This document shows, piece by piece, positions 16,865 to 25,205 of a stretch of DNA of 36,626 nucleotides (position 1 is its first letter; each line of letters starts with the position of its first letter). Where the stretch lies: NCBI GenBank assembly GCA_030430165.1, contig JAUIGL010000064.1:1-36626 (forward strand). Reading direction: 5' to 3'. Made by a program: the position numbers and the translations under genes. This DNA is from a bacterium. GTDB taxonomy: Bacteria; Desulfobacterota; Binatia; HRBIN30; CADEER01. The notes beneath the pieces are model-generated. The model was not told the DNA's origin. It made no database searches and worked only from the letters and a program-made list of their open reading frames with translations.

Positions 16865-17074
16865 CCTTTTCTTATAGAGGATCGGTCCGACTAAACCCAG
16901 ATTCATCGCCTTTTGCCAAAACGATTGGAAGTCGCGCAGCGACCACCATCCCTTGCCTGTGCCTATGCCCATGCCTTTGCCTACGAGCGTCCTCCGCAGC
17001 TCGCAGAGCGAAGGAGGAAGCGAGTAAGCGGCTGGTTTCGCCGACCTTCGGCGAATGGGATAGCATCCACCGCG
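16865..17074. promoter_or_regulatory. divergent promoter region with hexamer repeats and two inverted repeats
   Basis: Three elements lie between the divergent radical SAM and DUF483-like genes. Five tandem hexamers of the form TGCCTN or TGCCCN fill 16954-16983. A hairpin at 16991-17017 has CCTCC/GGAGG outer and GCTC/GAGC inner arms. An inverted repeat TTCGCCG-N5-CGGCGAA lies at 17037-17055. It is followed by a -10-like TAGCAT (17061-17066) only 8 nt before the ATG at 17075. The word GAGCGAAGGAGG in the hairpin recurs at 25399-25410. The inverted repeat is well placed to be an operator, but no bound regulator is known. Confidence 0.5.
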
Positions 17075-18880
17075 ATGGGCGAAACTCCGGCAGCGGTTCC
17101 AGTCGTGCTCGTTGGCGATGACGAACGGGCGGCGGCGTGGCGCGAAGTTGCGCGCCGGTCGCCCCGTTTGACGCTGGTCGGATCGGTGGCCGCGGCGGCG
17201 GGGTCTGGTGATGATCTGGAGCGCTGCGACTCGATCGAGGCGGCGGCGGCGCGATGGCCTCGAGCGCGCTTCGCGGTGGCGGCGGGACCGCGTCTGGCGC
17301 TCGAGAACGCGCTGGCGATCGCCGCGCAAGGCGCCGCGGGAGTGGTCGCGGTGCCGCTTCACTCGGGCATCTGCGACATCGATTTGGGAGAGGGCGCGAG
17401 CCGTGTAGCGGTCGCGCACGGCTGGCTCAATCTGCCCGGGCGGGCGGCGGTTAGCCGCATGTTGGAAAAGTTGGGCGGCGGACGAATGACTCTCGAGGTC
17501 GCGGGGGCTGCGGATGGCTCGCCCCCCGACCCGCTGCCGGCAGTGATCGATGCGCTGGCGTTGGTGCGCGCCCTGGTACCGGCGGCGAGCATTGCCGAGG
17601 TGGAGGTGACCCCGGGAGGCTACGCGTGGACCCTCAGCGGCGGGCCGAATTCTTGGACGAGCGAGCTGCGGCTGCGGTTGCGCGGTTGCCGAGTGGCGTT
17701 GCGGGCGCAGGCGGAAGGGCGATTGATTTCCTGGGTTGTCGACGATCGGCGCGAGACGATTGCGGTCGACGGCAAGGCAGTCGTCGACGCGAGGCCGGTT
17801 GCTGCTGCCTCCGTGCGCGCGCTCGGACAGCTGCTGGTGCCGCAAGCCGGTATCGACCTGCCGTTCGCGCGCGACGTCGCGTTGCTGGTGCGCGAGTCCG
17901 AATCGCGTCTGGCGAGACGAATCCCCCATGTCGCAGCGCCGCTGGCGCAGGCGGCGGCGGTCGCCGAGCGCGAACCCGGCGATCCGCTCGCGGCACTCGG
18001 GTTGCGTGGCGAGCTCGACGACGCCGATGCCGCAGTGCCCGTTTGCGAGGTCGAGCTGCCGCCCGAGCCGTTCGAGCTGTGGGCTTTCCGCGCCGGGATC
18101 AAACCGGTGGCGTTCCTGACGGTGCTGCCGGACGAGGTCGAGCGGACTCTCGCCTGGTTCGGCGACGTCCACTGCGAGCGTCGCGACCGCCGGGTTCAGG
18201 TCGCGGCGCAAGATCGCTGGCAGGACCGGCGCGACCTCGGCGAACAGCGAGTCGAGCTCTACCTATCGCGCGATCCCGAGCTGGCGCGCCGCGCCGCCTA
18301 CTTGCAGGCAGAGGTCGATCCCAGCAAGGCGCTGCGCGAGATCGGCGAGCTGGTCGGCTATCCGTCTTGTTGCGTCGAGGCGTTCGCCGCCCAGGACGAC
18401 CGTTCCAACAATAGTCTCAACCGCTACCTGTCCTGGTCGCGCACCGCGCCGCAGGCCGCAGCCTGGCCCTGGCAGCTCAACAACCTGCACACCATGGTCG
18501 CGCCGTTCTACCCGTGCTCGTACCGCTGCAGCGCGGCGCTGGCGTGGGCGGCGGCGGCGCTCGACGAGCTCGACAAGGCATATCCGCGCGCGGTCGGCGC
18601 CTTGCGCCGCGCATTGGGGCAGCCGCTTCTGTACTTTGACCACGAGCGGCAGGTGGTCTTCGACGGCGTGGCGAACGGCGCCACGGTTTCGTTTGGCTCT
18701 CTCTCGGTACCGGGATGGGCGCCGCCGGCATTCCGCCGTTTCGCCGCCGTCCTCGCCCGCGGCGACCGCCTGAATTTCGGCGACAGGGAGGTTACCGTCG
18801 AGCGGGCAGGCGAAGCGGTGGCGAGGTTCACCCGAACCGACCCCGGCCTCGGCTTCGTTGCGCCGTTCGCGGCCGGGTGA
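17075..18880 (+). CDS. fusion: degenerate Gfo/Idh/MocA-like region plus DUF483-like Cys domain
   Basis: The 601-residue product has two parts. Residues 8-285 follow the order of a Gfo/Idh/MocA oxidoreductase: a Rossmann-like VVLVGDD start, a strand and helix where the EKP loop would be (here VAVPLHS), then an alpha/beta C-terminal part. The glycine-rich NAD motif and the EKP Lys are missing, so it may bind a nucleotide or sugar without catalysis. Residues about 395-510 resemble DUF483, with GYPSCCVEAF (C432, C433), H472 and YPCSYRC (C481, C485), a likely metal or cluster site. Family names are from memory of motifs and are tentative. ATG 17075 is chosen because coding character begins there; no Shine-Dalgarno is seen, only TAGCAT 8 nt upstream, which would suit a leaderless message. 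It is first in a row with two radical SAM genes. Confidence 0.65.
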   Translation: MGETPAAVPVVLVGDDERAAAWREVARRSPRLTLVGSVAAAAGSGDDLERCDSIEAAAARWPRARFAVAAGPRLALENALAIAAQGAAGVVAVPLHSGICDIDLGEGASRVAVAHGWLNLPGRAAVSRMLEKLGGGRMTLEVAGAADGSPPDPLPAVIDALALVRALVPAASIAEVEVTPGGYAWTLSGGPNSWTSELRLRLRGCRVALRAQAEGRLISWVVDDRRETIAVDGKAVVDARPVAAASVRALGQLLVPQAGIDLPFARDVALLVRESESRLARRIPHVAAPLAQAAAVAEREPGDPLAALGLRGELDDADAAVPVCEVELPPEPFELWAFRAGIKPVAFLTVLPDEVERTLAWFGDVHCERRDRRVQVAAQDRWQDRRDLGEQRVELYLSRDPELARRAAYLQAEVDPSKALREIGELVGYPSCCVEAFAAQDDRSNNSLNRYLSWSRTAPQAAAWPWQLNNLHTMVAPFYPCSYRCSAALAWAAAALDELDKAYPRAVGALRRALGQPLLYFDHERQVVFDGVANGATVSFGSLSVPGWAPPAFRRFAAVLARGDRLNFGDREVTVERAGEAVARFTRTDPGLGFVAPFAAG

Positions 18881-18958
18881 GCTCCGCGGTACGGGCCTTC
18901 AGTCGAGGCAGGGGGTATTGGCTCGAAATCGACCGGCCGGGCGGGCTAGGATCGAGCG

Positions 18959-20347
18959 ATGTCTCTCGATGATCCAGCCGCGGCGTCGGCGCCGCTCGAG
19001 TCCGGGCGCGGGCGTGGCGAGGGCAGGGCGATGCAAGGGGTCGTGTTTCGCGACCCGCCCGATCTCGAGGCGACGGTAGCCGAGCTTCAGCTGGAGATCG
19101 CCCGCACGTTGGTGAAGGCGCCGGTTCTGCCGGTCGAGCTGCCGGCTTTCGACCTAAACCTGCTGTCGGTGTCGGCGGAGCGCGCGGCCATCGATCTGGT
19201 GCTCGGCAAGTCGGAGCCGATCGTCAAGCTGCGCCTGAAACCGATCGCGCCGCGACCGGCCGAGGGCGGGCGAACCCAGGTGGTCGAGGCTGCGTCGGTC
19301 GCCCTCCATCCCAGCGCCGACCGCTACGAAACCGCGCTCGAGCGGATGGGGCGGCGCCTCGAAGCGGCGATCTCGGTCGACAAGTGGCAAGCGGCGCGCG
19401 GTCCGGCAAATCGCCTCGCCGACCTGCCGGTGGGCGTGCCGATGGCGTTCTACCGGCAACTGGTCCCCGGCGTCGACGGCCAGGCGCTGGTTCGCGTCGG
19501 TTTTCGCTGTAACCAAAACTGCGGCATCTGCTGGCAGGATCGCGACTGGGGGCGCTTTGGTTCCGAGCAGGTGCTGACCTGGATCGAGGACCTCTACGCC
19601 GCCGGGGCGCGCAGCCTGATCCTTTCCGGCGGCGAGCCGACTCTGGACGGCGCGCTCGACCAGTACCTGCGCCGCGCGCGGGAGCTCGGCTTCTCGACGC
19701 TGACGCTGGAGACCAATGCGGTCCGCTTTGCCAAGCCGGGCCTCGCCGAGCACCTGCGCGATGCCGGCCTCAGCGATTGTTTCGTCTCTCTGCACAGCGC
19801 CGACGCCGCGACTTCGGACGCGATCACCAGGGCGCCCGGTACCTTCGAGCGCACGGTCGCCGGCATCAAGGCGTTGATGGGCGCCGGGGTGCCGGTGCGG
19901 CTCAATTGTGTCCTCACTCGCGAGGGGCTCGATCACATCGAGGGTCTGCCGGACTTCGTCGCCGCCGAGCTCGCCGCCGATGCGTGCTTCCGCGGCCTGA
20001 TGTTGTCGCAGCCGAGCGACCCCTTCGATGCCCGACTTCTGCCCGAGATCATTCCCGAGCCGGATCGGCTTCGCGGGGTGCTGGCGCGGGTCATCGACCG
20101 CTGCTTTGCGCTCGGTATCGAGGTCAGCGGGCTCGACGGCCCGTGTGGCCCGCCGCTCTGCGCGTTCGCGGCCGACCCCCGCATCGCGTCCCTGACGCCG
20201 GTGTCGGAGGAGCTCGATAGTCGCGTCTTTCTCGCTGCCTGCGGCGATTGCGCGGTGCGGCCGTCGTGCTTCGGCGCGCGCCGGGCCGACGTCGATCTCT
20301 ACGGCGACCGCTGCGTGGTGCCGCTCGCCGCCGATCCGCGCGGCTGA
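18959..20347 (+). CDS. radical SAM protein with N-terminal extension and Cys-rich C-terminal tail
   Basis: The 462-residue product has an unassigned N-terminal region (about 28-170), then a canonical radical SAM core with CNQNCGIC (C184, C188, C191) and the SAM-contact loop SGGEPT (about 223-228). The C-terminal part holds GPCGPPLC (C396, C401) and CGDCAVRPSCFG (C428, C431, C437), a SPASM/twitch-like set that could bind auxiliary iron-sulfur clusters. It is clearly homologous to the second half of the next protein, sharing APGTF, VSLH and CGxPLC. The ATG at 18959 has TAGGAT 6 nt upstream and no good ribosome site; M25 at 19031 is an alternative. The tail pattern is typical of enzymes that modify peptides or build cofactors; the actual substrate is unknown. 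Confidence 0.85.
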   Translation: MSLDDPAAASAPLESGRGRGEGRAMQGVVFRDPPDLEATVAELQLEIARTLVKAPVLPVELPAFDLNLLSVSAERAAIDLVLGKSEPIVKLRLKPIAPRPAEGGRTQVVEAASVALHPSADRYETALERMGRRLEAAISVDKWQAARGPANRLADLPVGVPMAFYRQLVPGVDGQALVRVGFRCNQNCGICWQDRDWGRFGSEQVLTWIEDLYAAGARSLILSGGEPTLDGALDQYLRRARELGFSTLTLETNAVRFAKPGLAEHLRDAGLSDCFVSLHSADAATSDAITRAPGTFERTVAGIKALMGAGVPVRLNCVLTREGLDHIEGLPDFVAAELAADACFRGLMLSQPSDPFDARLLPEIIPEPDRLRGVLARVIDRCFALGIEVSGLDGPCGPPLCAFAADPRIASLTPVSEELDSRVFLAACGDCAVRPSCFGARRADVDLYGDRCVVPLAADPRG

Positions 20348-20358
20348 TCCCCTTGGAA

Positions 20359-20371
20359 ATCAACGGTTGAT
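20359..20371. promoter_or_regulatory. short perfect palindrome between two radical SAM genes
   Basis: ATCAAC-G-GTTGAT is a perfect 6-bp inverted repeat 11 bp after one radical SAM stop and 12 bp before the next start. It could be a small operator or chance. The following start GTG at 20384 has GGGAG close upstream. Confidence 0.3.
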
Positions 20372-20383
20372 CGTGGGAGTCTT

Positions 20384-22255
20384 GTGGGTGTCCTAGGGGA
20401 CGATTCCCCAGCCTTCGAAAAGCCCATGCGAGTCCAACGCGTCGTCACCAACGAGACCTGCAACCAGAACTGCTGGTTCTGCAATGCCCGGCGCCCGGCG
20501 GAGGACCCGGACTTCGTCGCTCGCCCGGCGACTCGCTTGCGCGTCGCCCAGGCGGTCGACAGCGGCGCCGAGGAGATCGTCCTCACCGGCGGCGAACCAA
20601 CCCTGCGCAGCGACATTGCCGATCTGGTCGCGCGCGCCGCGCGCGGCGGGGCGCGGGTGGTTCTCGAAACCAATGCGGCGTTGATCGACGCGGCGCGCGC
20701 CCGGGCGCTGGCGGATGCCGGTCTGACCCTGGCGAGAGTGCAGCTGGTCGGCTGGGGTAGCTCCTCGGCGGATGCGGTGACGCGCGAGCCGGGCGGTTTT
20801 GCGGCCGCGCTGCGCGGTATCACGGCGCTCGCCGAGGCGGGGGTGCGCGTCGAGGTGACCACACCGCTGGTGGCGCGCAATCTCGATTCGGTGGCGATGC
20901 TGCCGGGTGAGATCAAGAAGGCGGGTCTGCCTGTCGAAGGGTTGGTGCTGGTGGTGCCGACCGACGCTCCGGACCGATCCGAGTGCGCGCCGCTCGCCGC
21001 CGTCGCCGCGGCTGCCACCGCGGTGACCGACGCCGGGCGCCGGGTCGGCCTGGCGGTGCGCCTCGATCCGTCGACCTACGTGCCGCCGTGCATCTTCGAC
21101 AAGGCCGAACGCGTCGCTCACTTGTACGCGCTCAACCGCGGCAACGCCGAGCGACCCGACTTCGATCACGTCGACGCTTGCGAGGAGTGCCTGGTGCGCG
21201 ACCGCTGTCCCGGTTTTCCGCGCGAGGTGGTGGCCGCCGGCGCGCTGCCGCCGCTCACCCCGGTGGCGACCCATCGACTGCGCCGCCGCCTCACCGTGAT
21301 GTCGACCGTCGAAGAGCAGATCGAGCGCGAGCTGGTGGGCCGCGACGAGTTGCGCAACAGCGCTTACGGCGAGGTCGCCGAGTACACGGTTCGAGTCAAC
21401 TTCCACTGCAATCAGTCGTGCGAGTTCTGCTTCGTCTCGACCCACCTGCCGCCAGCCGGCGATGCCGCCGTGCGCGAGGCGATCGCCAAGGCCGGGGGCG
21501 AAGGGGCGGTGCTGGTTTTGTCGGGCGGCGAACCGACCCTCAACCCGAATCTCGTGGACTACGTTCGCCTGGCCCGCGAGTCGGGAGTGCGCGCGGTCGA
21601 GTTGCAGACCAACGCGATCCGGCTCGCCGACCCCGAGCTGGCGCGTTCGCTCGCCGAGGCGGGGATCGAGCAGGCGATGGTGTCGTTGCACGGATCGACC
21701 GCCGAGATCTCCGACTACATCACCTGCGCCCCCGGGACTTTCGTGCAGACGGTGCAGGGGATCGACGAGCTCAGCAAGACGTCGATCCGGGTGCGGCTCA
21801 ACTTCGTGTTTTGCGATTCCAACCACGCCGACTTTCCCAATCTGGTATCGATGGTGGCCGAGCGCTGGCCGCGCGCGGCGATCGTGTTTTCCTTCGTCGG
21901 TTCGCACACCGATGTCGTGCCGCGGACGACGCAGCTGATTCCGCGCTTCTCCGACATCATGCCGTATTTGCTCGAGGGGCTGGAGATCGCCGAACGCGCC
22001 GGGCTCGACGTTTGCGGCTTCGACTCGATGTGCGGCCTGCCGCTGTGCCTGGTGCCGCCGGCGGCGCGCGACGAGTTCTCGGAGATAGCGGTGAGTGACG
22101 ACGCCGGTGGCGGCGAGTTCGTCAAGGGTGACGTCTGTGCCGGTTGCGCCGAGGCGCACCGTTGTTACGGCGTTCGCCGCGGCTACGCCGAGCTCTACGG
22201 TTTCGACGAGCTGCGGCCGTTTGCGCAGCGCGAAGCTTCGATCCCGACTGGATGA
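20384..22255 (+). CDS. tandem protein with two complete radical SAM domains
   Basis: The 623-residue product carries two full radical SAM cores in one frame. Domain 1 has CNQNCWFC (C26, C30, C33), LTGGEPT (about 67-73) and its own Cys tail (C236, C266, C269, C275). Domain 2 has CNQSCEFC (C342, C346, C349), LSGGEPT (about 379-385), CGLPLC and a final CAGCAEAHRCYG set. Domain 2 resembles the preceding protein more than domain 1 does, so the gene probably arose by duplication or fusion. There is no stop or frame change at the junction (about 285-330). The GTG at 20384 is used because GGGAG lies just upstream; ATG at 20426 also fits, leaving the first Cys at residue 12. The stop overlaps the next ATG (ATGA). 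The reaction is unknown; up to four iron-sulfur clusters are possible. Confidence 0.85.
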   Translation: MGVLGDDSPAFEKPMRVQRVVTNETCNQNCWFCNARRPAEDPDFVARPATRLRVAQAVDSGAEEIVLTGGEPTLRSDIADLVARAARGGARVVLETNAALIDAARARALADAGLTLARVQLVGWGSSSADAVTREPGGFAAALRGITALAEAGVRVEVTTPLVARNLDSVAMLPGEIKKAGLPVEGLVLVVPTDAPDRSECAPLAAVAAAATAVTDAGRRVGLAVRLDPSTYVPPCIFDKAERVAHLYALNRGNAERPDFDHVDACEECLVRDRCPGFPREVVAAGALPPLTPVATHRLRRRLTVMSTVEEQIERELVGRDELRNSAYGEVAEYTVRVNFHCNQSCEFCFVSTHLPPAGDAAVREAIAKAGGEGAVLVLSGGEPTLNPNLVDYVRLARESGVRAVELQTNAIRLADPELARSLAEAGIEQAMVSLHGSTAEISDYITCAPGTFVQTVQGIDELSKTSIRVRLNFVFCDSNHADFPNLVSMVAERWPRAAIVFSFVGSHTDVVPRTTQLIPRFSDIMPYLLEGLEIAERAGLDVCGFDSMCGLPLCLVPPAARDEFSEIAVSDDAGGGEFVKGDVCAGCAEAHRCYGVRRGYAELYGFDELRPFAQREASIPTG

Positions 22256-23253
22256 GCGGTTCGTTGGTCCGGCGGGCCTCGTCGAATCTGGCGCTGGTCG
22301 TCGCCGGGGTGTTGGTCGCGCTGCTGCTCGCCGAGCTGGCGATTCGCTTGGTCGGCCTGCCCGCCCAGTTCGGCCGACTGATCTCCCTGTACGGCCTCGA
22401 GCGGCGCGAGACCGACGGCGTCGTTCTGTGGGATTCGCACGAGCTCGAGCAGCGTTACGGCGATGAAGACCTGGCGCGGTTCGAGCGCGCGAGCGACGCG
22501 GTCAAGATCGTCGGCCTCGGCGATTCGATCATGTTCGGTGTCGGCCAGCCGGCCGAGGCGACCTACCTGGCGCACGCATCGCGGCTGTTGTCGGAACGCT
22601 CGCCGCGTCCGGTCGAGATCCTCAATCTCGCCATTCCCGGCTACAACACGGCGCAGGAGAACGCAGTTCATGCCGAGATCAGCGATCGCTTGCGGCCCGA
22701 TGTCGTGCTGGTGCACTACTGGGCCGATGACTCGCGCCAGTACCGTTTTTTCGGCGGCTACATCGTCGACTTCGGTGACATGTTGGAGGACGGCGGACGA
22801 ATCCAGGCGTTGCCGCTGCCGTCGTCGGTCAACGATTGGCTGCTGGTTCATTCGAAGCTCTACGCTCTTCTGACACATTGGGTGGTGGTGAACCGCAGCC
22901 AACCGCAGGCCGCCCGGTTCAGCAACGCGGCGCGGCCGATGCTCGAGATCCACCGGCGGGCGCAGGCTGCCGGGGCGCGGCTGATCGTGCTCGCTTCGCC
23001 CGGGTTGGAGCGAGAGCAGCCGGACCCCAACACGGACCTGCACGCGTTGCGTGAGCTCGGCGCGCGCGAGGGCTTCGAGGTGATTGATCTCACCAAGTGG
23101 CTGCACGGCATCGACTCGCACGAAGTGGCGATGGACTCGTGCCACTTCAACGCCGAGGGGCATCGCATTCTCGGTGAGAAACTCGCCGAGTACCTGCTTG
23201 GCAGCGGCCTGCTCGACGAGGCGGATTCTCAGCGCGCGCGACTCGCCCGGTAG
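22252..23253 (+). CDS. membrane-anchored SGNH/GDSL hydrolase or acyltransferase
   Basis: The 333-residue product has one N-terminal membrane segment (about 12-32), placing the catalytic domain outside the cytoplasm. Block I is GLGDSIMFG with nucleophile S92, a Gly and Asn stretch LAIPGYN follows, and the C-terminal DSCH gives D295 and H298 of the DxxH pair. Anchored SGNH proteins of this type often add or remove acyl groups on glycans or lipids, so acting on a sugar product is plausible. It overlaps the tandem radical SAM gene by ATGA and so is probably made from the same message, which links the radical SAM set to an envelope-side step. Its 3' end overlaps the convergent GT-C gene by 25 bp. 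Confidence 0.85.
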   Translation: MSGSLVRRASSNLALVVAGVLVALLLAELAIRLVGLPAQFGRLISLYGLERRETDGVVLWDSHELEQRYGDEDLARFERASDAVKIVGLGDSIMFGVGQPAEATYLAHASRLLSERSPRPVEILNLAIPGYNTAQENAVHAEISDRLRPDVVLVHYWADDSRQYRFFGGYIVDFGDMLEDGGRIQALPLPSSVNDWLLVHSKLYALLTHWVVVNRSQPQAARFSNAARPMLEIHRRAQAAGARLIVLASPGLEREQPDPNTDLHALRELGAREGFEVIDLTKWLHGIDSHEVAMDSCHFNAEGHRILGEKLAEYLLGSGLLDEADSQRARLAR

Positions 23254-25187
23254 AAGCCGATCGAGTACGGCGGAGGCGCGTAGCGCATCAACGAGTAGCC
23301 GCGGGTGTCGAGCGTCTCGGTGTGCAGCGGCTCCAGATCGTAGCGCTCGTGCACGGCGCGGCACGCCGGCATCAGCGGCGTCGGCGACGGCTCGTCGTCG
23401 AAGGCGAAGTAGCAGTACATCCCCTGGTAGTAGATCAGGTCGGGCGCGGCCGGCGGCCACTGGTCGGTGTCGGCGGCGTCGCGAACGTCCACCAGGGCGT
23501 AGGACTTGCGGTCGCGGTCGAGCAGGAAGGTCGGGAACGCGTCGAGTCTGCGGCCGCCGACCTCGATGGCGGCGAGCAGCGTGCCGCGCTCGGGCAGCCG
23601 CGCGATCGTGCTGTCGAGGAAGGCGAACTGAAGCTGCTGGTCGCGCAGCTCGCGCACGAACCCGTAGGAGGAGAACAGCATCGAAGCGGCGACCGCCGCC
23701 GACAGCAGGGCGACCGCTCTGGCCGGGGCGCGCAGCCAGTCGCCGACGGCGCAGATCGCGCCTGCGGCGATCAGCACGGTGAAGCTGTCGGGCAGCAGCT
23801 GGGCGCGCAGGTTGTAGGGCGGGTTGTCGAACAGCGACAGCGAGGACAGGGTGTAGCCGGCAAAGAGCAACGCTACCCAGGCGAGCAACCCGGGGCGGTA
23901 GCGCAGGGTCCACACGGCGCCGATCGCCAGCATCAGTTGATAGACGGCCGGAGTGACGTTGGTGTCGAGGAGGAACAGCGCAGCGAGGTAGCGGTCGAGC
24001 TGCGGCAGCTTCGGCGACGGGCCGCCACCCACCGCGCCGCTGAGCTCGAGCAAGCGCGGCGCGAGCAGGCCGGCGAGCAGCGCGGCGGCGATGACCGCGT
24101 GTCGCGACAGTAGAACGCGCCACGAGCGAGGTTCGAGAAAGAGAACCAGGGCCACGACCAACCCCGGGAACACCATCAGCTCTGGGCGCGTTTGCATCGC
24201 CAGAGCCAGCGCCAGGATGCCGACGAGGAGGTCGATGAGGCGCCGCTTGCGCAGATAGAGAGCGAACAGCGCCGCCGACCAGATCGCCAGTGTGATCGCC
24301 GGCACGAAGAGAACCTCCGAAGCGGAGAAACGCAGGTGGTGCGGTAGCACACAGAGAAACAGGCCGGCTGCCAGCGCGTGGTCCCAGCGTCCGATCAGGA
24401 ACAGCGAGAGCAGGGCGACCGCGGGCACGGCGAGCGCCGCGAGCGCCGCATTGGTGTAGAAGATGACGCCGACCACGTGGTCGAGATCGAGTGCGGCGGC
24501 GACCAGTCGGTACAGCGCGGGCCCCGCTTTGCCGTATGCCGGCGGACTGTTGCCCTCGAGGTAGCCGCGGATGGTTTCGGCGACGTGGTAGTACTCGTGC
24601 AGGAAGGTCGGCGGCGACAAGAAGATTCGCAGCGCCAGCGCCACAAGAGTGATCCCGAGCAGGGCGAGCAGCGCGCTGGGTGGCGGCCGCTCTGCGACGA
24701 TCTCGCGGCCGGCGATCCAGACCGAGGCGACGAGCAAGAGAAGCAGCGCGCCGGCGAGCGCGCCGTGCATGCCGGAGAGACTGCGCCAGCGGGCGCGCGA
24801 GCCGCCGGTGAAAACCGGCGCCGGCGCCGTTCCGACTGCCTGCTCCAGTGCCTGCAGCAGGTCGCCGCAATCGGCGCGCAGCGCCTCGTCGCTGGTGATC
24901 TTCCAGCCGGCGGTGTCGATGGCTTCGAGGCGCGCTTGGTGGGCTGCGCCCGAGGGCGCCGTCAGCGTGAGCTCGACGTAGGATCGATGCGTATCGAAGC
25001 GGGACAGCGCGCACAGGTGGTCGATCGCCACCTGGCGCACGCTGTCGAAGAGGCTGCGCGCCAGCTCGGGCGAGATTGCCGCTCGTGCCTCTTCGTCTTC
25101 GACGGTAGGCTCGCTGGCGCGGCAATCGGTGCTGGAGCCGAGGATGGCGAGCGTCGCCAGCGCCGCGAGTAGCCGGGTAGCAATCAC
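23229..25187 (-). CDS. GT-C-type polytopic membrane protein with N-terminal periplasmic domain (paralogue 1)
   Basis: The product of about 652 residues has a signal peptide and a short extracytoplasmic domain with two Cys (in HLCALSRF and RADCGDLL). About ten to twelve hydrophobic segments and a soluble C-terminal domain follow. The layout is that of GT-C glycosyltransferases using lipid-linked sugars (ArnT/PMT-like). The first outer loop reads FLSPPTFLHEYYHVAET, where family members usually have acidic catalytic residues. Other conserved stretches are RFSASEVLF, QTRPE, DNPPYNLRAQLLP and LDAFPTFLLDR. All recur in the protein at 33556-35562. GTG at 25187 is chosen because GGGAGG lies 10 nt upstream; GTG at 25205 is in frame but lacks a ribosome site. 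Glycosyltransfer is inferred from fold only. Confidence 0.75.
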   Translation of the reverse strand: MIATRLLAALATLAILGSSTDCRASEPTVEDEEARAAISPELARSLFDSVRQVAIDHLCALSRFDTHRSYVELTLTAPSGAAHQARLEAIDTAGWKITSDEALRADCGDLLQALEQAVGTAPAPVFTGGSRARWRSLSGMHGALAGALLLLLVASVWIAGREIVAERPPPSALLALLGITLVALALRIFLSPPTFLHEYYHVAETIRGYLEGNSPPAYGKAGPALYRLVAAALDLDHVVGVIFYTNAALAALAVPAVALLSLFLIGRWDHALAAGLFLCVLPHHLRFSASEVLFVPAITLAIWSAALFALYLRKRRLIDLLVGILALALAMQTRPELMVFPGLVVALVLFLEPRSWRVLLSRHAVIAAALLAGLLAPRLLELSGAVGGGPSPKLPQLDRYLAALFLLDTNVTPAVYQLMLAIGAVWTLRYRPGLLAWVALLFAGYTLSSLSLFDNPPYNLRAQLLPDSFTVLIAAGAICAVGDWLRAPARAVALLSAAVAASMLFSSYGFVRELRDQQLQFAFLDSTIARLPERGTLLAAIEVGGRRLDAFPTFLLDRDRKSYALVDVRDAADTDQWPPAAPDLIYYQGMYCYFAFDDEPSPTPLMPACRAVHERYDLEPLHTETLDTRGYSLMRYAPPPYSIGFYRASRAR

Positions 25188-25205
25188 GGCCGTCAGACCT
25201 CCCAC

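Noticed and set aside
16865-20383. RiPP precursor peptide near the radical SAM genes
   Set aside because: The gaps at 16865-17074, 18881-18958 and 20348-20383 hold no short frame with a ribosome site and leader/core layout.
20384-22255. Frameshift or read-through joining two genes
   Set aside because: The frame is continuous with normal composition through the junction, and no internal start has a convincing ribosome site.
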